From: Intrasporangium_A sp039812505
GTDB lineage: Bacteria > Actinomycetota > Actinomycetes > Actinomycetales > Dermatophilaceae
Length of the DNA: 21,888 bases
Assembly (NCBI RefSeq): GCF_039812505.1
Contig: NZ_JBDIAQ010000058.1
Location: 1-21,888, forward strand
Direction: 5' to 3'
The notes below the pieces were generated by a model. It did no database searches, was not told where the DNA came from, and worked only from the letters and a program-made list of their open reading frames with translations. Shown here one piece after another: positions 14,592 to 21,840 of this stretch (position 1 is the stretch's first letter; each line of letters opens with the position of its first letter). A program made the position numbers and the translations under genes.

Positions 14592-15100
14592 CCGCCGTGG
14601 TCCGGCTCGCTGATGACGTGGACTGCGGCCTCCTCGGCGGAGGCGGCCGCCCCGTCGATGCCGACGTCCTCGGCCACGAGGTCCTTCTCGGTGTCCTCGT
14701 GGCTCCCCTCGTCGCCGGCCACGAGCCGGCCGGCCCGGCGGTCACCGACCTCCTGGTCGCCGATCCAGTCGTCCTCCGCGGCGAGCGAGTCCGGCTCGTC
14801 GGCGCCGTCCCAGTCGTCCTGCTCGTCGCGGCCGCTCTCGTGGTCCGGGGCGCCGTACGCGGTGTACGGGTCCGGCTCCTCCTGCCGGATGCGCATCTCG
14901 ATGGTCTCGTGTCCCGACTGCTCGCGAGCCGTCGTCCCGAAGGCCTCGACACCACGGGGGGCATCGGCCGGCGAGTACCCGCGGTCGAGGGCGTCGTCGA
15001 CGTCCTCCTGGACCAGGGTGTCGTCGGGCTGGAGCTGGTTGTCCTCGTCGAGACTGTAGGTGGTCGAGCCCTCGGTCCCGCCCGCCTCGCTGTCACTCAT
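14588..15100 (-). CDS. DUF5709 family protein
   Basis: A 170-aa, very acidic, hydrophilic protein. It shows the two conserved ends of DUF5709: an N-terminal STTYSLDEDNQLQPDDTL with RGYSPADAPRGVEAFGTT, and a C-terminal VGDRRAGRLVAGDEG plus EKDLVAEDVGIDGAAASAEE. The middle is Asp/Glu-rich and probably disordered. The family is actinobacterial and uncharacterised. ATG at 15098-15100 has AGGAG about seven bases upstream. The stop overlaps the start of the deaminase gene by four bases. Confidence 0.93.
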   Translation of the reverse strand: MSDSEAGGTEGSTTYSLDEDNQLQPDDTLVQEDVDDALDRGYSPADAPRGVEAFGTTAREQSGHETIEMRIRQEEPDPYTAYGAPDHESGRDEQDDWDGADEPDSLAAEDDWIGDQEVGDRRAGRLVAGDEGSHEDTEKDLVAEDVGIDGAAASAEEAAVHVISEPDHGG

Positions 15101-15141
15101 CGCGTTCTCCTTCCCAAGCCACGCCCGTTGCCCCGCGCACT

Positions 15142-15170
15142 CCCGGTCGGCGCAGGCGCCGGCGACCGGG
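15142..15170 (-). terminator. Hairpin between the aminotransferase and DUF5709 genes
   Basis: An 8-bp perfect stem, CCCGGTCG (15142-15149) and CGACCGGG (15163-15170), with a 13-base G+C-rich loop. It lies in the 109-bp gap between two leftward genes and may end the aminotransferase transcript. No T-tract. Confidence 0.5.
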
Positions 15171-15209
15171 TCGTGCCCTGGAGTGCTCTGCTGGTTACGA
15201 CGTTAGCCG

Positions 15210-16511
15210 TCAGTCGTCGGACCCGCGGGTCGCGATGACCCGTTCCGCCGCGGCGAGTGCCACGCACGTCGCGACGCCGGCCATGGCGACGCGGACCTCG
15301 TCGAGCACGGGCATGGTCGGAGCGAGGCGGATGTTGCGGTCGCGCGGGTCGCGACCGTACGGGAAGGAGGCGCCGGCGGGCGTGAGCGCGATGCCGGCCT
15401 CCTTCGCGAGCCGGACGACGCGGGTCGCGGTCCCGTCCATCACGTCGAGGTTCACGAAGTAGCCTCCGAGCGGACGGCTCCACGTCGCGACGTCGAGGCC
15501 GGCCAGGCCCTCGCGCAGGGCGTCCTCGACCGCTGCGAACTTCGGCGCGAGGATCTCGCGGTGCCGGCGCATGTGGGCCCGCACCCCCTCGGCGGACCCG
15601 AAGAACTCCACGTGCCGCAGCTGGTTGACCTTGTCCGGGCCGATGGAGCTCTTGCCCAGGTGCCGCAGGTACCACGCGACGGTGTCCACCGACGCGGCCA
15701 GGGCGGCGACCCCGGCGCCCGCGTAGCTGATCTTCGAGGTCGAGGCGAACATGACGACCCGGTTCGGCCGTCCGGACGCCGAGCAGAGGCTGATGATGTC
15801 GGCGCTCTTCGTCTCGGCCTCGGTCAGGTGGTGCAACGCGTAGGCGTTGTCCCAGAAGATCGTGAAGTCGGGAGCGGCGGTCGGCATCGACGCGAGGCGG
15901 GCCGCGACCTCCTGGGAGACGACCGCCCCGGTCGGGTTGGAGTAGGTCGGCACGACCCACATGCCCTTCATGCTGGGGTCGTCGCGGACCAGCGCCTCGA
16001 CCGCGTCCATGTCGGGCCCGTCCTGATGCATGTCGACGTTGACCATGCCGACGCCCAGCTCCTCGAGCATGGCGAAGTGGCGGTCGTACCCGGGCACCGG
16101 GCAGAGGAAGCGCACCTGCTCCTCCTGCGACCACGCCCGCGGCGAGTCGACCCCCCCGAAGAGGAGGAGGTCGACGACGACGCCGTACATCATGGTCAGG
16201 CTCGAGTTGCCCCCGGCGACGACCTGGGCGGGGTCGACACCGAGCAGCTCGGCGAACATCGCCCGCAGCTCCGGCAGGCCCTCGAGGACGCCGTAGTTGC
16301 GCACGTCGGTGCCGGCCCCGTCCTTCGTGGTCGTCGGGAGCGTGAGCAGTGCGTCGGACAGGTCGAGCTGCGCCGCAGAAGGCTTGCCGCGGGTGAGATC
16401 GAGGCGCAGGCCCTCGGCCTGCAGGTCCGCGTAGGCCTGCTCCTGTCGGGCCAGGAAGGCGTGCAGCTCGTCGTCGGGCAGGGAGGTCAGGGGGGTGCGC
16501 GAAGAGGTCAC
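15210..16511 (-). CDS. Aspartate aminotransferase, type Ic (MocR-like aminotransferase family)
   Basis: A 433-aa PLP enzyme transferring the amino group between aspartate and 2-oxoglutarate. It closely follows the Corynebacterium glutamicum AspAT pattern: LRLDLTRGKPSAAQLD near the N-terminus, GTDVRNYG, FLCPVPGYDRHFAMLEE, KGMWVVPTYSNPTG, FWDNAYALHHL, the PLP lysine K260 in FASTSKISYAGAG, IGPDKVNQLRH, and a C-terminal NIRLAPTMP with the substrate-binding Arg. The start is GTG at 16511 with GGGAGG eight bases upstream; longer readings cross into the tRNA-Trp gene. It is divergent from tRNA-Trp-secE-nusG. Confidence 0.95.
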   Translation of the reverse strand: MTSSRTPLTSLPDDELHAFLARQEQAYADLQAEGLRLDLTRGKPSAAQLDLSDALLTLPTTTKDGAGTDVRNYGVLEGLPELRAMFAELLGVDPAQVVAGGNSSLTMMYGVVVDLLLFGGVDSPRAWSQEEQVRFLCPVPGYDRHFAMLEELGVGMVNVDMHQDGPDMDAVEALVRDDPSMKGMWVVPTYSNPTGAVVSQEVAARLASMPTAAPDFTIFWDNAYALHHLTEAETKSADIISLCSASGRPNRVVMFASTSKISYAGAGVAALAASVDTVAWYLRHLGKSSIGPDKVNQLRHVEFFGSAEGVRAHMRRHREILAPKFAAVEDALREGLAGLDVATWSRPLGGYFVNLDVMDGTATRVVRLAKEAGIALTPAGASFPYGRDPRDRNIRLAPTMPVLDEVRVAMAGVATCVALAAAERVIATRGSDD

Positions 16512-16607
16512 CCGCCGATCCTCCCATCCGGGGGCGGGGCGCGGGCCCCGCGACTCGGCGGCATCCGGCCACCATCCCCGGACGGCTGCGGCAGCCTGGT
16601 CGTATGG

Positions 16608-16637
16608 TTCGCCTCGACCCGCTTCGTCACGTATGAT
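16608..16637 (+). promoter_or_regulatory. Possible promoter of tRNA-Trp / secE-nusG
   Basis: A near-consensus -10 TATGAT (16632-16637) with a weak -35 TTCGCC (16608-16613) 18 bp upstream, about 73 bp before tRNA-Trp. It is the best -10 in this 198-bp divergent gap. Confidence 0.5.
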
Positions 16638-16709
16638 CGACGCTCGGACGGTTGACGCTGACCATGCTGACGCATGCCGTCCCACCGGTTCCACCCAACG
16701 GGCCGGTGT

Positions 16710-16782
16710 AGGGCAATAGCTCAATTGGTAGAGCACTGGTCTCCAAAACCAGCGGTTGGGGGTTCGAGTCCCTCTTGCCCTG
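16710..16782 (+). tRNA. tRNA-Trp (CCA)
   Basis: A 73-nt cloverleaf: acceptor AGGGCAA / TTGCCCT, D stem GCTC/GAGC, anticodon stem CTGGT/ACCAG with loop CTCCAAA (anticodon CCA), T stem GGGGG/CCCTC with loop TTCGAGT, discriminator G. No encoded CCA end. tRNA-Trp just ahead of secE is a common actinobacterial arrangement. Confidence 0.97.
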
Positions 16783-16822
16783 CGCATCAGACGTGCTGGT
16801 AGGCAAGTAGAAAGTAGGAAGT

Positions 16823-17092
16823 GTGACCGAGACGAGCGCCAAGCGTGGCTCTGGCCGAGCCGGCCAGGCCGGGCGCGGCAATCCGGTGTCGCGCTTGTAC
16901 GGCGCCCTCGCCCTGTTCATCCGACAGATCCTCGACGAGATGCGCAAGGTCATCCGCCCGACGGGTCCCGAGCTGGTGCGCTACACGACCGTGGTGATCG
17001 TGTTCGTCCTGGTGATCATGGCGTTCGTGTCCGGCTTCGACTTCGTGTGGAACAAGCTCATCAGCTGGGCCTTCACCGGAAAGGCCTTCTGA
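16823..17092 (+). CDS. secE: Preprotein translocase subunit SecE
   Basis: An 89-aa inner-membrane protein that clamps SecY in the SecYEG translocon. A basic, Gly-rich start (about 1-20) is followed by the amphipathic helix FIRQILDEMRKVIRPTGPEL (about 32-51) and a single transmembrane helix (about 53-75), the short actinobacterial one-helix form. Start GTG at 16823 with AGGAAG close upstream. It sits 40 bp after tRNA-Trp and 66 bp before nusG, the classic secE-nusG pair. Confidence 0.97.
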   Translation: MTETSAKRGSGRAGQAGRGNPVSRLYGALALFIRQILDEMRKVIRPTGPELVRYTTVVIVFVLVIMAFVSGFDFVWNKLISWAFTGKAF

Positions 17093-17158
17093 CGGGGGTG
17101 GCTGCCCCCTGTGCCACCAGCGCCCAGGCTGAACCGATAGCTAGGAAGTAGGTCAACC

Positions 17159-18037
17159 GTGTCCGACGAGTACGCCGCCGAGAGCGTCAACCCCGACCCC
17201 GAGCCCGGCCTCGCCGAGGTGGGTGCCGACGAGGAGACGGCCGTGCCGGCATCGTTCGAGCAGGCGGCCCCGGAGTCCGACGGCGGGCCCGACGATGACC
17301 ACGAGCCCACTCCGGACGTGTCGCAACAGGAGGTCGTCGCCGAGCCGGACCTCGGGACGCAGACCGGTGCGGAGGTGCCCCTCGCGGCCGCGACGCTCGA
17401 GCCCACGCCGGAGCAGGAGCAGGAGGACCCGGTCGAGGCGTTCAAGCGTGACCTGCGCACCAGGTTCGGCGACTGGTACGTCGTGCACTCGTACGCGGGC
17501 TACGAGAACCGGGTCAAGACCAACCTCGAGACGCGGATCCAGACGCTCAACATGGAGGACTACATCTTCGAGATCGAGGTCCCCATGGAAGAGGTGACCG
17601 AGATCAAGAACGGGCAGAAGAAGCTCGTGCGCCGCGTCCGGATGCCCGGCTACGTCCTGGTCCGGATGGACCTGACCGACGAGAGCTGGGGCGCGGTCCG
17701 GCATACCCCGGGGGTCACCGGGTTCGTCGGCAACGCACACCAGCCGGTGCCCCTGTCGATCGACGAGGTCGTCACGATGCTGGCTCCGTCCATCCCGGTG
17801 GCCCAGGGGGCCAAGGCCACGGCCGGCGCCGCCGCCGGCGGGACCACGACAAAGGCCCCGAGCGTCGTCGACTTCGAGGTGGGCGAGTCGGTCACCGTCA
17901 TGGAAGGACCCTTCGAGACGCTGCCCGCGACGATCTCCGAGATCATCCCCGAGTCGCAGAAGCTCAAGGTGCTCGTCTCGATCTTCGGCCGGGAGACGCC
18001 GGTAGAGCTCTCGTTCAGCCAGGTCGCCAAGATCTAG
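17159..18037 (+). CDS. nusG: Transcription termination/antitermination factor NusG
   Basis: A 292-aa elongation factor that binds RNA polymerase and couples it to Rho or the ribosome. Residues 1 to about 95 are an acidic, low-complexity extension found in actinobacterial NusG but absent in E. coli. The NGN domain runs from DWYVVHSYAGYENRVKTNLE (from residue 105) through RRVRMPGYVLVRMDLTDESW. The KOW domain (about 238-292) starts FEVGESVTVMEGPFETLPA. A 25-residue Ala/Gly/Thr-rich linker separates them. Start GTG at 17159; AGGAAGTAGG upstream provides the ribosome site. A terminator hairpin follows at once. Confidence 0.97.
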   Translation: MSDEYAAESVNPDPEPGLAEVGADEETAVPASFEQAAPESDGGPDDDHEPTPDVSQQEVVAEPDLGTQTGAEVPLAAATLEPTPEQEQEDPVEAFKRDLRTRFGDWYVVHSYAGYENRVKTNLETRIQTLNMEDYIFEIEVPMEEVTEIKNGQKKLVRRVRMPGYVLVRMDLTDESWGAVRHTPGVTGFVGNAHQPVPLSIDEVVTMLAPSIPVAQGAKATAGAAAGGTTTKAPSVVDFEVGESVTVMEGPFETLPATISEIIPESQKLKVLVSIFGRETPVELSFSQVAKI

Positions 18038-18039
18038 AC

Positions 18040-18064
18040 CCACGGGGGGCAGGCTCCCCCGTGG
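18040..18064 (+). terminator. Terminator hairpin after nusG
   Basis: CCACGGGGG (18040-18048) pairs perfectly with CCCCCGTGG (18056-18064) around a 7-base loop, starting two bases after the nusG stop. The sequence style matches the outer stem after icmF. No T-tract. Confidence 0.75.
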
Positions 18065-18120
18065 ACCCCCGGGTTCGGCCGGCTACGGCGTCCGCGTCGA
18101 GCGCCCGCCCGGACTGCGTT

Positions 18121-18150
18121 TTGGTGTCGGGCGGTTCGACAGGGCACAAT
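18121..18150 (+). promoter_or_regulatory. Possible promoter of rplK-rplA
   Basis: TTGGTG (18121-18126), 18-bp spacer, CACAAT (18145-18150), about 120 bp ahead of rplK. A long untranslated leader would follow, as is usual for ribosomal protein operons. Confidence 0.4.
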
Positions 18151-18269
18151 CTAGAGGTTTGCGGGCTGGCGCCTGCGGACGAAGGGAGACGACCGGGCGG
18201 CCGCGGCCCCTCGGTCATGCAACCGGGTCATCGCCCACGGCGTCGGCCCACAATCGAGAAGGTAGGCAC

Positions 18270-18704
18270 ATGCCCCCGAAGAAGAGGAAGATCGCCGGCT
18301 TCATCAAGCTGCAGATCCAGGCCGGCCAGGCCACGCCGGCACCGCCGGTCGGTCCGGCGCTCGGCCAGCACGGCGTCAACATCATGGAGTTCGTCAAGGC
18401 GTACAACGCCGCGACGGAGTCCCAGCGCGGCAACGTCATCCCGGTCGAGATCACCGTCTACGAGGACCGCTCGTTCACGTTCGTCACCAAGACCCCGCCG
18501 GCTGCCGAGCTCATCAAGAAGGCTGCCGGCGTGTCCAAGGGCTCCGGTGAGCCGCACAAGACCAAGGTCGCCAAGCTCTCCCGGGACCAGGTCCTCGAGA
18601 TCGCCCGGCAGAAGATGGAGGACCTGAACGCCAACGACGAGGAGATGGCCGCGCGGATCATCGCGGGTACCGCCAGGTCCATGGGCATCGACACCGAGCT
18701 CTGA
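18270..18704 (+). CDS. rplK: 50S ribosomal protein uL11
   Basis: A 144-aa protein of the GTPase-associated centre that binds 23S rRNA with L10/L12. The proline-rich N-terminal motif AGQATPAPPVGPALGQHGVN (residues about 18-37) and the C-terminal RNA-binding part (ARIIAGTARSMGIDTEL) are typical, as is the near-standard length. ATG at 18270 follows AAGGTAGG. Its last codons (Glu-Leu-stop) lie inside the first copy of the 91-bp tandem repeat downstream. Confidence 0.98.
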   Translation: MPPKKRKIAGFIKLQIQAGQATPAPPVGPALGQHGVNIMEFVKAYNAATESQRGNVIPVEITVYEDRSFTFVTKTPPAAELIKKAAGVSKGSGEPHKTKVAKLSRDQVLEIARQKMEDLNANDEEMAARIIAGTARSMGIDTEL

Positions 18705-18896
18705 CGAAGGGCGAAGCGGAGGTTGGGGGCCGAGCTTGCGAGGTTCCCGGCCGCAGCGGAGTCCGAGGAAGGGCGACAATCGGTTCGAGCTCTGACGAAG
18801 GGCGAAGCGGAGGTTGGGGGCCGAGCTTGCGAGGTTCCCGGCCGCAGCGGAGTCCGAGGAAGGGCGACAATCGGTTCGAGCTCTGACGAAGGGCGA
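18695..18896. repeat. 91-bp tandem duplication spanning the rplK stop codon, 2.2 copies
   Basis: Two identical 91-bp units (18695-18785 and 18786-18876) and the first 20 bases of a third (18877-18896). Each begins CGAGCTCTGACGAAGGGCGA, of which CGAGCTCTGA in the first copy is the end of rplK. The period is not a multiple of three, so the repeats cannot be coding. Each unit can form an RNA hairpin, GGGGGCC with GGTTCCC around a 10-base loop (two G-U pairs). Confidence 0.96.
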
Positions 18897-18904
18897 CACC
18901 ACGT

Positions 18905-18943
18905 CCGGGAAGCCCGCCCGCAGGTGAGGGCGGGTGGCCCCGG
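18905..18943 (+). promoter_or_regulatory. Two-part stem-loop in the rplA leader, possible L1 autoregulatory or attenuator element
   Basis: The outer stem CCGGG (18905-18909) with CCCGG (18939-18943) and inner stem CCCGCCC (18913-18919) with GGGCGGG (18928-18934) are separated by an asymmetric internal loop (3 and 4 bases). Ribosomal protein L1 is known to bind helices flanking an asymmetric loop in its own mRNA, but the diagnostic bases cannot be confirmed by eye. The rest of the 333-bp rplK-rplA gap holds the 91-bp repeats and no gene. Confidence 0.4.
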
Positions 18944-19037
18944 GAACCGGCTCGGCGGCATACCAGATGCTGTCGGGCACGTGGGAGGGCCGGCGCTGGC
19001 CCGCACCACGACTCCACCACGAACACCAAGGAGCATC

Positions 19038-19754
19038 ATGAAGCGCAGCAAGAACTACCGGGCCGCCGCCGAGCTGGTCGCGGCCGGCCGGACGTACGCG
19101 CCGCTCGAGGCGGTCCGCCTCGCCAAGCAGACGGCCAAGGCCAAGTACGACGAGACCGTCGAGATCGCCTTCCGCCTGGGGGTCGACCCGCGCAAGGCCG
19201 ACCAGGCCGTCCGGGGCACCGTCAACCTGCCGCACGGCACCGGCAAGACCGCCCGGGTGCTCGTCTTCGCCCAGGCCGACAAGGCGGCGGCAGCACGCGA
19301 GGCCGGTGCCGACTACGTCGGCTCGGACGACATGCTCGAGAAGATCCAGGGCGGCTGGCTCGACTTCGACGCCGTCGTCGCGACGCCCGACCTGATGGGC
19401 AAGGTCGGCCGGCTCGGCAAGGTGCTCGGCCCCCGCGGGCTCATGCCCAACCCGAAGACCGGCACCGTGACGATGGACGTCGCCAAGGCGGTCGCCGACA
19501 TCAAGGGCGGCAAGATCGAGTTCCGCGTCGACAAGCACGCGAACCTGCACTTCATCATCGGCAAGGTGTCCTTCGACGAGAAGGCGCTCGTGGAGAACTA
19601 CGCCGCGGCGCTCGACGAGATCCTGCGGCTGAAGCCGGCCAGCTCGAAGGGCCGCTACATCCTGAAGGCGACGATGAGCACGACGATGGGTCCGGGCATC
19701 CCGCTCGATGCGAGCCGCACCCGCAACCTGCTGGTCGAGGAGGACGCCTCCTGA
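19038..19754 (+). CDS. rplA: 50S ribosomal protein uL1
   Basis: A 238-aa protein forming the L1 stalk of the large subunit; in many bacteria it also represses its own operon by binding the mRNA. Typical segments: MKRSKNYRAAAELV at the start, ETVEIAFRLGVDPRKADQAV, the conserved GKVGRLGKVLGPRGLMPNPK loop (near 128-147), and a C-terminal KATMSTTMGPGIPLD. ATG at 19038 with AAGGAG five bases upstream. It is followed by a terminator, so rplJ/rplL are not part of this transcript. Confidence 0.98.
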   Translation: MKRSKNYRAAAELVAAGRTYAPLEAVRLAKQTAKAKYDETVEIAFRLGVDPRKADQAVRGTVNLPHGTGKTARVLVFAQADKAAAAREAGADYVGSDDMLEKIQGGWLDFDAVVATPDLMGKVGRLGKVLGPRGLMPNPKTGTVTMDVAKAVADIKGGKIEFRVDKHANLHFIIGKVSFDEKALVENYAAALDEILRLKPASSKGRYILKATMSTTMGPGIPLDASRTRNLLVEEDAS

Positions 19755-19775
19755 CGGAGGCGAGGTGGCCCCTGG

Positions 19776-19804
19776 AGCCCGTCACCCCTCGTGGGTGGCG
19801 GGCT
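19776..19804 (+). terminator. Terminator hairpin after rplA
   Basis: AGCCCGTCACCC (19776-19787) pairs with GGGTGGCGGGCT (19793-19804) with one G-U pair and a 5-base loop, followed by TCTCCC; 21 bp after the rplA stop. Confidence 0.78.
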
Positions 19805-19904
19805 TCTCCCACCCAGCTTCCGGTATGCCGCTCAGCGGGCGGAGTGCCTCGCCCTTGGTCGTGAATTGCCCCGGTTTCAAGATGCGGGCCTGCGACGCCA
19901 GGTC

Positions 19905-19910
19905 TAGCGT
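19905..19910 (+). promoter_or_regulatory. -10 box of the ggt gene (leaderless start)
   Basis: TAGCGT ends six bases before the ATG at 19917, with no ribosome site between. No clear -35 is seen. Confidence 0.45.
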
Positions 19911-19916
19911 CCTGCC

Positions 19917-21755
19917 ATGGCCCGACCTCGCTCGCTCCGTGTCCCCGTGCTGGCTGCCGTCGCGGCGGCCACGCTCCCGCTCGGCCTGCTCGTCCCCGGG
20001 GCCGCCGACGCAGCTGACCGTGGCTGGACCGGCCGGCCCACGGCGCTGCCCAAGGCGCCGGTCGTGGTCGGCTTCGGCGGCGCCGTCAGCTCGGTCGACA
20101 GAGACGCCTCCCAGGTCGGGATAGACGTGCTGCGGCGTGGCGGCAACGCGGCCGACGCCGCCGTAGCGACCGCTGCGGCGCTCGGCGTCACCGAGCCGTA
20201 CAGCGCCGGGATCGGGGGCGGCGGGTTCCTGGTCTACTACGACGCCCGCACCAGGCGGGTCACCGCGATCGACGGGCGCGAGACGGCCCCGGCCAGCTTC
20301 ACCCCCGAGACGTTCCGCAACCCCGACGGGTCGGCGATGAGCTTCCCCACCGTCGTCAGCTCCGGTCTGTCGGTCGGCGTGCCGGGCACGCCCGCCCTGT
20401 GGGACCGGGCGCTGCGCCGGTTCGGCACGTGGTCGCTGAGTGCAGCACTCAAGCCGGCCGAGAACCTGGCGCGCCGCGGCTTCGTGGTCGACCAGACGTT
20501 CCATGACCAGACCGCCGAGAACGCGGAGCGCTTCGCGATGTTCCCGGAGACCGCTCGCGTCTTCCTGCCCGGCGGCGTCGCCCCGGCGGTCGGCAGCAAG
20601 TTCGTCAACCGGGACCTGGCCGGGGCCTACCGCCTGCTGCGCACCCAGGGCGTCGGCGTCCTGTACCGGGGCAGCCTCGGCAAGGCGCTGGTCGAGGAGG
20701 CTCGGGACCCGCACACGGTGCCCGGCGTCAGCGTCCCGCACGGTCAGATCACCGCGGCCGACCTGCGCAGCTACGAGGCGCTGGTCAAGGCGCCGATCCA
20801 TTCGCAGTACAAGGGGCTCGACGTCTACGGCATGCCGGTGCCGAGCTCTGGCGGCATCGCGGTGGCGCAGATCCTCAACCTGATGTCCGCCTACGAGAAG
20901 CGCACCGGGGTGGCCACCTCGCAGCTGGACGAGGTGGGCTACCTGCACCGGTTCTCGGAGGCGTCGGCCACGGCCTTCGCAGACCGCAACCGCTGGGTCG
21001 GCGACGTGCCCGGCGTGCCGGTGCAACAGCTGGTCAGCCCCGACTTCGCCAAGGAACGGGCCTGCCTGTTCGACCCGTCCCGGGCCCAGCCACGGCCCAT
21101 CCCATTCGGCGAGCCCGACGGTGACTACGCGCCGTGCGGCCAGCAGGGTCTCGCGCAGGCGGGCTCCCACGAGGGGCTCTCGACGACCCACCTGACCGTC
21201 ATGGACCGCCGGGGCAATGTCGCGGCCTACACGCTCACCATCGAGCAGACCGGCGGTTCGGGGATCACCGTGCCCGGCTACGGGTTCCTGCTCAACAACG
21301 AGCTGACCGACTTCAACTTCGTCCCACTGACCCCGGGCGTGCCAGACCCCAACCTGCCCGACGCGGGCAAGCGTCCCCGCTCCTCGATGAGCCCGACGAT
21401 CCTGCTGCGTAACGGCCGGCCCTACCTCGCGGCGGGCTCGCCCGGTGGGGCCACGATCATCACGACGGTGTCCCAGACGCTCCTGGGCTACCTCGACCGG
21501 GGCCTCTCGCTCAAGGACGCGATCGCAGCGCCCCGGCTCTCCTCACGCAACGGCGGCAGCGAGGGCGCCGAGCCGGTCATCTTCGACGGGCCGGTCGGGG
21601 CCGGGCTGACTGCGCTGGGGCACAACCTGTCCGAGTCGAGCGAGATCGGCGCGGCGACCGCCATCCGCAGTCTCCGGTTCGGCCTGTTCGAGGCGGCGGC
21701 GGAGACCTCGCGCCGCGGCGGCGGGTCGGCGATGGTCGTCTGGCCGGTGCGCTGA
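19917..21755 (+). CDS. ggt: Secreted gamma-glutamyltranspeptidase
   Basis: A 612-aa Ntn-hydrolase that cleaves or transfers the gamma-glutamyl group of glutathione and related peptides. An N-terminal signal peptide (VPVLAAVAAATLPLGLLVPG, cleavage likely after ADA near residue 32) sends it outside the membrane. Large-subunit landmarks: EPYSAGIGGGGFLVYYD and IDGRETAP with the Arg that binds the substrate carboxylate. Autocleavage should occur before Thr423 in LSTTHLTVMDRRGN, which becomes the catalytic N-terminus of the small subunit. LLNNELTDF, RPRSSMSPTIL and GSPGGATIITTV follow, the last forming the oxyanion hole. The full family length is present and intact. Confidence 0.97.
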   Translation: MARPRSLRVPVLAAVAAATLPLGLLVPGAADAADRGWTGRPTALPKAPVVVGFGGAVSSVDRDASQVGIDVLRRGGNAADAAVATAAALGVTEPYSAGIGGGGFLVYYDARTRRVTAIDGRETAPASFTPETFRNPDGSAMSFPTVVSSGLSVGVPGTPALWDRALRRFGTWSLSAALKPAENLARRGFVVDQTFHDQTAENAERFAMFPETARVFLPGGVAPAVGSKFVNRDLAGAYRLLRTQGVGVLYRGSLGKALVEEARDPHTVPGVSVPHGQITAADLRSYEALVKAPIHSQYKGLDVYGMPVPSSGGIAVAQILNLMSAYEKRTGVATSQLDEVGYLHRFSEASATAFADRNRWVGDVPGVPVQQLVSPDFAKERACLFDPSRAQPRPIPFGEPDGDYAPCGQQGLAQAGSHEGLSTTHLTVMDRRGNVAAYTLTIEQTGGSGITVPGYGFLLNNELTDFNFVPLTPGVPDPNLPDAGKRPRSSMSPTILLRNGRPYLAAGSPGGATIITTVSQTLLGYLDRGLSLKDAIAAPRLSSRNGGSEGAEPVIFDGPVGAGLTALGHNLSESSEIGAATAIRSLRFGLFEAAAETSRRGGGSAMVVWPVR

Positions 21756-21775
21756 GCGACCAGCATCAGGAAAGA

Positions 21776-21791
21776 ATGCCCCCGGGGGTAT
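21776..21791. promoter_or_regulatory. CsoR/CstR-like palindrome in the promoter of the last gene
   Basis: ATGCCCCC-GGGGGTAT is a 16-bp near-perfect palindrome (one mismatch) of the form ATACCCCC/GGGGGTAT recognised by CsoR-family repressors (copper CsoR, persulfide CstR). It is followed by a TAGTGT box (21794-21799) that could be a -10, about 40 bp ahead of the next ATG. The regulator and the target function are not in the window. Confidence 0.55.
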
Positions 21792-21840
21792 GTTAGTGTT
21801 GTCTGTGACACGCTCCAGCAGCCAACCGAAAAGGACGGGC

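Noticed and set aside
15210..16787. A 525-aa version of the aminotransferase starting near 16787
   Set aside because: It would read through the tRNA-Trp gene; the GTG at 16511 has a strong ribosome site and gives the normal family length.
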